Shown here: positions 49,101 through 58,100 of the stretch, piece after piece
Position numbering within the stretch: the stretch's first letter is position 1
Layout: every line of letters starts with the position of its first letter
Assembly (NCBI GenBank): GCA_025617745.1
Contig: CM046871.1
Location: forward strand, 34,397,294 to 34,461,293
DNA: 64,000 bases
From: Heliocidaris erythrogramma
Taxonomy: Eukaryota > Echinodermata > Echinoidea > Camarodonta > Echinometridae
Reading direction: 5' to 3'
The notes under the pieces: generated by a model
Seen by the model: only the letters and a program-made list of their open reading frames with translations
Databases searched by the model: none
What the model was told of the DNA's origin: nothing
Position numbers and translations under genes: made by a program

Positions 49101-52100
49101 TGCTCAACCGGTTCTACAACCATGCTCCCGCGACAATTGCCCCGCCGTCAATTTCCTACTCTAATATAATCACAACCAATAGAATCCCAACTCTAACCCC
49201 AATCCTCGTAGTTTGACGAAAGAAAGCCTGGAGCATTTGTCGTCAGGGTGAATGTCAGATTCTTCACACCACGCTCCAGGAATAAATATATTGCGTTCTG
49301 TCTCTGACCTTTCCAAACTGAAATTAATATGTTTATCGCAAATTTCATATAGACCTTACTCCATGGTAATTTTATTCTGTTTACTAAGGGGTGTATATTA
49401 AAACTAAAGTACCGCATGGGAATGTAACTAGGGGATTACATTTGCAATGTCATGATAAAAATTAATGATGTAAAATCTATTCTAAAAAGTATACTCTTTA
49501 GTAAAGAGTATATTCCATGAAATTCAATGAAAAGTGTTTCTACTCTGGATTACTCATTTTTGAAAAATTTAAGTTATAACAATGTTGCAAAAAATAATCA
49601 TCATTAGTATTCAGCTTATTATCGGCTCGATGTTTTTTTTTCTTTCAAATTTACTATTTGGGATCGGATTTAGTCTTTGAAGGCCTCCACAGCTTAAGAC
49701 TGCGTTAAGAAATCGACCTAGCAATAAAGAAAGCTACTTTACCTGTAATCTGAACATGAAAATAGGCCATAATTTATAACCATAATAATTTGTTTCGCTT
49801 TTGGAAAAGGAGGAAAGGTGGAAATGCATTTTGTAATTGCATACAATTCATCTTGCACTCGTATATCTGAATGATATTTGAAACAATGACCAATAAACAT
49901 GATAAATGCATCCTCTGTCATTCATTAAAGGCACTTACGTTCTTCCTTTGCAGGAAGAAGACAATTATGTTGAACAATGCCTTCTCGATTGCCGGGGCCT
50001 CGATGATCAGCTTAAGTTTCCTAGCGAACTCCTGTGAGATGATAATGATCGGCAGGTTCCTGGTAGGAGTCAACTTAGGTAGGTCATGGAAACCATTAAT
50101 ACTACAAAGTAGGAGCATTGTTAGAATGTTTTATGCCCACTGGTGCGGGCTTGAATGAGTCAAGTGCTAAAGTTGGTTGGAATTACTGACAAGTGCACGA
50201 CATGGCGAACAAAGAATGGGACAAAATATACAGCTCCTCATTGTACCTTCCACACTTGCTTGGTAGACAATAGAACATCCCTTCATTGCTATTATGTAAA
50301 AAAATGTAGAACAGGTGTCACGCGCATATTCACCTGTTCTACTTATTTGACATAATAGCAATGAAGGGATGTTCTTTTGTCTACCAGAGCAATTGTGGAG
50401 GGTACAATGAGGAGCTGTATATTTTGTACGCTTTCTTTGTCATCGTGTTCATAGTGTACGTATTGCTTCTTTAATTTTGATTACCACAGTCAAGTAAATA
50501 AGTAATCGAAATGACACATCGGTTGCAAGAGGCCTTTAGTTCCAAAAGTTTATGTTTAAATATGAGTCGGGGGGGGGGGGGGTTCATCAAGTGTCTTGTC
50601 AGTGATTTTTACCGACAAATTTGCTCTCGGCCAATCAGATGCAAGGATTTCAGTAGCTTATAACAATTATTGCAACTTATCATTGATGACTAGTTTTATG
50701 AAACAGGGCCCAGATGGTAATGGTACAAGATTATATGAATGGCAGCATTGTAACCGAAATCCCTTAAAAGAACATGTACTGTTCTAGTTAGGATGATGTT
50801 GATAATAATTTGTACCATGGAAAGAATAGAATCGTTTTTTCTATTGAAAATTAAATGTTTTTTTGATCATCTCGAGAAGCAAATTTATTATTTTAACGGA
50901 AAGTCGTCATCTTGAAATGAAAATAAATGATCAAATTTAGCATTGTATTTTAAACTATGACATTGATCGTTGCATTTAGTTGACGAATCGTTGTATTATT
51001 GGCATAGCTACGGAAGAATGGGGGCACATACAAAAAAAAAGAACAGAGAGATAGAAAATGAAACTGAGGGAAAGAAAAAGGAGAACAATCCTCCCGCACC
51101 CTCCCCTTCATCAGTGGCCTTGCCAATTCGCATTAAATGTACAAAATAGAACCCGCGCCCCATGCCCCCACCCCCAGCTTAACCCACGCTACGCCACTGG
51201 CCATGTCTGATCCATTTTTTCGCCCTGACAGGGGTAGTCAGCGCTGTAGTTCCTATGTACCTTACTGAGATTTCACCTACCAATCTAAGAGGAGCAGTTA
51301 CTGCCATGCATGGGATGCAGCTTAACGTTGGTGTAGCACTCTCCCAGGTAAGTTGTGTATGGAAAATATAAAAAATCAGGGAACTGCCCAGGGCCGGATC
51401 CTAAAGATTCGTAAAGGGAGGGGCCACAATTTAAAAAAAAATATGACGATTTTTCAGATGCCCGAATAGGGTCAAAGCTGAAAAGAGGGGGGGGGGGGGG
51501 GAATGCTGAGGTTTAAATGGGCACAGGCGGCACGTGGTGTATAGCTTTACTATATATGTCCATTATATTGGTTTCTATCGTAATAACATGGATGAGAAAT
51601 CATTAAAAATGCACCATTAGCGGTATGGGAGAAACTGGACGATTCTGTACAATGATCGAAGATGTGGTCTTTTTAAGGGAATGGGGAGAGGGGCAATATC
51701 AAGATAGTTTTTCTAAAGGGTGGGGTATTGAGAAATCCCATTCTTCATCGATGTATTAAACTGACCACCCCCAAAAAAAATAAAAAAAATAAATAAATAA
51801 AATAATAATAATAATAATAATAATAATGCATAAATAAATAAAGACAACAAAATGAATAAGCAAAATAAATAGAAAACAGTGATAATAGATAAATTAATGA
51901 AATATAATATATTCAGTAAACAATAAATTCTACTTACACCTCCAAAAATAATTATAATGCAATAGAAGAGAACACAAAAATATTATCATATGAAAATTCA
52001 ATACATGGTAAAGTAATTATTATAACTCTAACTGCGACTTAAGGTGAAACCTTTTATCTCATCCTATTATTAGGATTCGCCCTAACCCACGTTCGTTTCG

Positions 52101-55100
52101 CCCTAACGTCGAATTTCTATTGTGACGGAATAAACCTATTGTTAGGTTTCGCCTTAAGTCGCAGATAGGTAAATTTCACTTACTGTAACGTTTTCTTCGA
52201 TCTTTTCCCCCATCGTTATAGGCTCTTGGTTTATATGTCTTTACTGGAGAAGATGCGTGGCCATGGTTACTAGGTCCTCCTGTCATCATCACTAGCATCT
52301 TCCAGCTTACTACCAGTTTATTCTGCCCTCAGAGCCCTCGATGGTTATATATCAAGAAAAATCAACCACAAAGTGCAATCAAATGTACGTCAAAGTAAAG
52401 GTCCGGTCACAAAATTACGGCCGATAACGATAAATATAACTATAGGTCTAGCAAATAATGTAGAAAAAAGGTAGTGCTGAAGGCTCATTGCATAAAGTGA
52501 AGCCCGGCGCACACTATACGATCTGACTGCGACCCGATTTTCGAACAAATTGCAGTTTGTATTATATGTGAAATTTTAACAAAGTGAAATTATCTCATTT
52601 GAAGTTCGGAATAATGATACGAATACTATTATCGAAATTTTAGTTAACTGCAGTTCTTCTGGTTAGAGTAAAGGCCAAATCGGCTTCAAATCTTAGTCGA
52701 TCGCAAGATTTGTATGACGTCACTACGATTTGGAATTGAATTCGCTTCTATTCCTACACGGGGCTCGCAGTAGCCCTGAATTTCGATTTTAGTATTCATA
52801 GTACTATTCGGAACTTTGATCACGAAGATTTTACATGTTTGAAGGTTCATAACAACTTTTCCAAAAATCGCATCGTGGTCAGATCGTGCTTGATGAAAAC
52901 ACGCAATCTTCTCAACAGAGACAGACTTTATCGTTAATATCATCGTTAACATATCGTTGATATGTGGCAAGCCCTAACCATCATCTAAATAATTGGTTTG
53001 TATACAACTTGGAATCAAGAAAGTCGGTGCTGTAGGCTCATTAGCATAAATCGATGAGAAACACCGATATCTAATACTGTATTTACCGACTTTTATAGTT
53101 ATATACTGACCCACAATAAAAAGTACCCACAATTTTATAATGGTATATCATATTTATATTGACAGACACAGAATAACAATGAACCAGGGTGGAAAGATTG
53201 ACCTTTTATTGAAAACATTTCACTAATTTCGGAAGACAATGCTGTCTCTTGTCAGCGCGCATTACAGCGCAGAACACAACAAGTTGAAAAATGAAAGTCA
53301 CAGATCAATAGCGTGTGTGGCCACCATTTGTTTGCAGACAGACATTGCATCTGCGACGCATACTGCGCACCAGTCTTTGAATGAAATCTTGTGGAATCCT
53401 GTTCCATTCATCTTGCAAAGTCTGGATCAGTTGTGCACGAGTCCTGACCCTGCCAGCAATGTGCCTCCCAAGCTCATCCCACAGATTGAGGTCAGGGGAC
53501 ATCGCCGGCCACTCCAAGGTGTTAATGGACGATATCATGAGAACACATCTGGTGCCATTCCTGCAGAACAACCGAGGACTGCGCATCTTTCAGCATGATA
53601 ATGCCCGACCTCATGCTGCACGGCTAACCACTGCATTGCTGAGGGGTGAGAACATTAACACCATGGAGTGGCCGGCGATGTCCCCTGACCTCAATCCCAT
53701 TGAGCATCTGTGGGATGAGCTTGGGAGGCACATTGCTGGCAGGGTCAGGACTCGTGCACAACTGATCCAGACTTTGCAAGATGAATGGAACAGGATTCCA
53801 CAAGATTTCATTCAAAGACTGGTGCGCAGTATGCGTCGCAGATGCAATGCCTGTCTGCAAACAAATGGTGGCCACACACGCTATTGATCTGTGACTTTCA
53901 TTTTTCAACTTGTTGTGTTCTGCGCTGTAATGCGCGCTGACAAGAGACAGCATTGTTTTCCGAAATTAGTGAAATGTTTCAATAAAAGGTCAATCTTTCC
54001 ACCCTGGTTCATTGTCATTCTGTGTCTGTCAATATAAATATGATGTACCATTATAAAGTCGTGGGTACTTTTTATTGTGGGTCAGTATAGTTACCATTAT
54101 TGTCAGTGATATGTGTCCAGCCCATGAAACCAAATCTAACCAAATGGATTTTATTAGGCCTTTCTTTCATAACGCGTTTTAACTATTACATTCATCTGTG
54201 ACAATAACAGTGTAGTTATGAGAATGTGGATTGCATATATTACGTGTTGCTAGTTCGGAGAAGTAAGTGTGGATGAATTTCACAGTTCACCACAAAAATG
54301 GCCTCTTTGGCAACAATGACTCGAAGTTTTTATGACGTCATATTCTGTTTTGTATTGCAAAATTATGTTGACAATACACATGAATCAGCATGCAACATTT
54401 TATCATGTACTTATGAGCAATTATGCATATTCTAAACGGTGATGCAGTTGAAACTTCTTTCAAGTTTTTATAATGGCTTTTTAAAATGATATTACCGAGG
54501 AGAACTTCACAATTATAGATGATCACATGAATTAAAAAGAATAATTATGACCGTTATTAAGCATTGATCAGCCGACAAAATTGAAATCATTGGCATTACT
54601 TTTTAAACTCACGCTCTTGATATTGAATTACTGCATATTATTTTAGACAGTTCACAATGAAATTTAATATCCTATAGCTCTAAGACGATTACGGGCCTCA
54701 AAAGACTTGCGATGTGAAATCTCGGATATGGAGGAAGAGAGATTGAGAGAAAAGTCCCTAGAGGTTGTTGGAATCCTTGATCTGCTGAGGTTACGTCATC
54801 CCGAATGGAGGAAACCTCTAGTCCTCACCGTCGTCTGTAACTGTTGCGTTCATCTGACAGGGGCAAACGCGGTGAGACAACTGCTATGCCAGTTACACAT
54901 AAGGGGTCATTTCCATTGGTGTCGATCCGTTTTCTTGATTGGAGGGGGGAACGACCGGCGGGGGCGCGAAGCGACCAAGCGGGGGAGGGTGTGGGAGGGG
55001 GAATCCCCCTCCCACACATGCGACTATTTGAAATCTGTCTATTAAACTTGCAATTTAGAGCATCCCAAAATGTTTTTTAATGAAAGGAAGGAATTAATGC

Positions 55101-58100
55101 ACGGATCTGCGCCAATGGACGGGACCCCTTAATTGAGAATAACAATGCGAGCGAAGGAATTTTCTCTGATATTTTCACATTGAAATTATGGCATTTCTTA
55201 TTTCCTTACTTAATCATTAAAGAATGTGATGGTATTTCACTATCAGACATAATGAGTTTGGATAATTATTAGTTTTAAGTTAATGTATCATAATATTTAT
55301 TTTATCCAATTTTTTTTTTTTTCCGTTGGGGGGGGGGGGGTGGGGGGATATATACCTGTAATATCAAATTACCTGTAAGGCTGCATCAGATACTGCGTCA
55401 GCGCCGCCATGTAAGGGTGACTTCTACAAAACAGCTTTCAAAATGAAAGTGCAGACATTGCGGTAAATTACTGATATGAGGGCTAGGTTAATCTTTCACA
55501 GGTTTGGTTAGCGTAGGTATTAAGTCAATGAGACACCTCGTGTAAAACGGGTATTAAGCCCGTTTACACGAAGTGCCATTTGCTGACGTTAAAACCGCGT
55601 CAATGATTGGAACGGACTTTGGCGCGTAAGGAAAAGAAAAGTAATATCCTTTAAAAAAGCGGTTGCAAAATGAAGAGCGCAACCAATATTTTTGATAACT
55701 GGCCAGTGGGTTGATTGCCTATAGATTTAGAATCTATTAGCGAAGGGAATGACGCAATCAAAATGGCGCCTCGTGTGAGCCAGGCTTTAGAATTTCAGGA
55801 TGGCTTACCGTAAAGCCTTTAAATCTGTTGCTACATGTCTTCACGTTTATTTTCTTGATTTCAGATCTGGTTCTATCTGGTGGATATTTTCCGTGCAACG
55901 GGGCTCAGTGAGACAAATATCGGCTTTGTGACTGTCTGGTTAGGGATTGGTAATGCTCTCGTCACCATCATCTCGGTAAGATATAAGCTGACAAAGGATT
56001 CTTGGACAACTACCCCTGGACTAACATGCTCGGACAACTACATCTTAAAATTACCCCAACTACCATGAGGTAGTTGGATTGAGACTCATCCTGGGGTCGT
56101 TGTCCGACGGTAGTCATCCAGGAGGTTATTGTACCAAAGGACTAGATGTCCTAGAGTGCAGTTGTCCGGAATATTTGTCCTCGGGATATCTTTCCCAGGG
56201 TAAAAGTTCAAGAGCTACTTGTCCTAGGTTCGCAGAAAGCCCATGTGCAGTGCTTGCAATTTGTCAATATCAGATTGTCGTATTTGTTTGATCTTAGTCA
56301 ATGAATAGCAAAATATCCACACTTTCGCAGATTGTTTGCCTTTGAAGTAAATCAATAACCAGGGGAGCGTTTCATCAAGCGTTTTGTCAGTGGTTTTTAC
56401 CGACAAATTTGCTCTCAGCCAATCAGATGCAAGGATTTCAGTAGCTTATAAAACGCTTGATGATACGCTCCCCAGATAGAATTGCTCACCTATTATGTCG
56501 TACTTTGGTTTACTCCACTTCAACGACATACATTCACTGGTGTCGTCTACAGCACGTACGATTTCCGCAAGCAATTTGACTACAAATTTAAAGGGGATCT
56601 TAGCGATGGCGTTTGAAAAAACTTCAAAATGAGTAATCATCATATTTCAGTGATTTTTTTATTAATTTCTTTTCTCTTTTCAGGGTTATTGTTTCGACAG
56701 GTTTGGACGGCGGCCCATAATCATTGGAGCTCTCACTGCATGTATAATAATTCTTTGCAGTTTGACAATGTGCATGCAATTTCAGGTGAGAGAGAATTAT
56801 TTCCAATTAAGAACCAATAACCAAACGTAACCGATTTTAATTTAGAATTCAGCTGCTGTTAAATTTGTATGGCTTATCTTGTTTAGATTTAAGTTAATTC
56901 AACTGTATTCTATCATTCTACTGCATTCATGATTTTTGTTTTTACTATCCTAAATAATTGATTTTATATATTGTTAGCCTTTATTTTTATCACGTGTTTC
57001 GTCTTAAAAAAGGACAAAAATAATATTCAAACAGTTTGAAATAGTTTACGCTGCATACGGAGAATGCTTATGGTGTCTTTTTTTTTTAAATCTTTCTCAT
57101 CGAATCCTGACATTCAAATTCTGATTTGATTTTAGCACAAAGCCCGATTATAAAAGAGGTGATTATATGACGTGTGGTTAGTGCGTAACAGGTTATAAGT
57201 AAATGGCTATATCAACGTGAATGTGACAGATATCTAATCGATGCAAGTAAATTAAGTGTTTCTTCATTCTTGGAATAGAAAATGACAAATGACGAAATTT
57301 GGCATTCGTTATCCTACTCTTTTTTTTCTTTTTCTTCTTTTTTTGTTCTTTCATCCAGAGTCACTATTCATGGTTACCATGGATAAGCGCTGCTTTGATT
57401 GCTTCCCATACCTTCATGGTCAGCCTTGGTCCAGGTAAGACACCAACCCACCGCACTATAGTTCCTTTACCTCATGGAGCAACGGGGATAGTCCTACGAC
57501 ATTTGCTCCGGCGACAATTGCTCCTCAAACAATTTCTTACACTAACTGAATTTCTAACTCCTACCCTGGACCAATGACATGACTCTTATCTTAACCTCAA
57601 ACCTAAACCCCATTCCAAACTTAACCTTTGCCCTTTATTTTTGACGAAATATATTCCAGAGCAAATTTCGCCGGAGCAATTGTTGGGTGACCAAGGGGAC
57701 GTCCGTGTTGATTGACGGCCTACGAGACCGACAGATCATGGGACCGACGACGGCCTGTTAAGCCCAAGATTATATGTTTAGAAGATCTGAGAGTTCGAAA
57801 TGCCGGTCTCGTGAATCCTCTGATTAGAAGTTCAATAGGTTTGCGAGAGCGAAATATGGTTCTCGTGAACCCTTAAAATTAGCTATTGAAGGTCCCGAGA
57901 GCAAACTGCAGTCTTCAGATTATACTTATCAAAAGTCTGCAGTCTCTTTGAGAGGGAGAGAAGAAGGCAACGTTGAAAGTATGCAACCCCTCCCACATCC
58001 TCCCCTCCATCGCATTTCATTCACCTAATATTTCTGGCCCCCCCCCCCCCCCCCCCCCCCCACACACACACACAATTGCCGTTTACTTGCTGGACCTTCG

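Noticed and set aside
48955..49169. 106-codon plus-strand frame rich in His/Thr/Pro
   Set aside because: Translation of a (CA)n microsatellite.
54707..55045. 112-codon plus-strand frame running past the exon 7 donor
   Set aside because: Only the part up to 54871 matches the transporter family; the rest is intron read-through.
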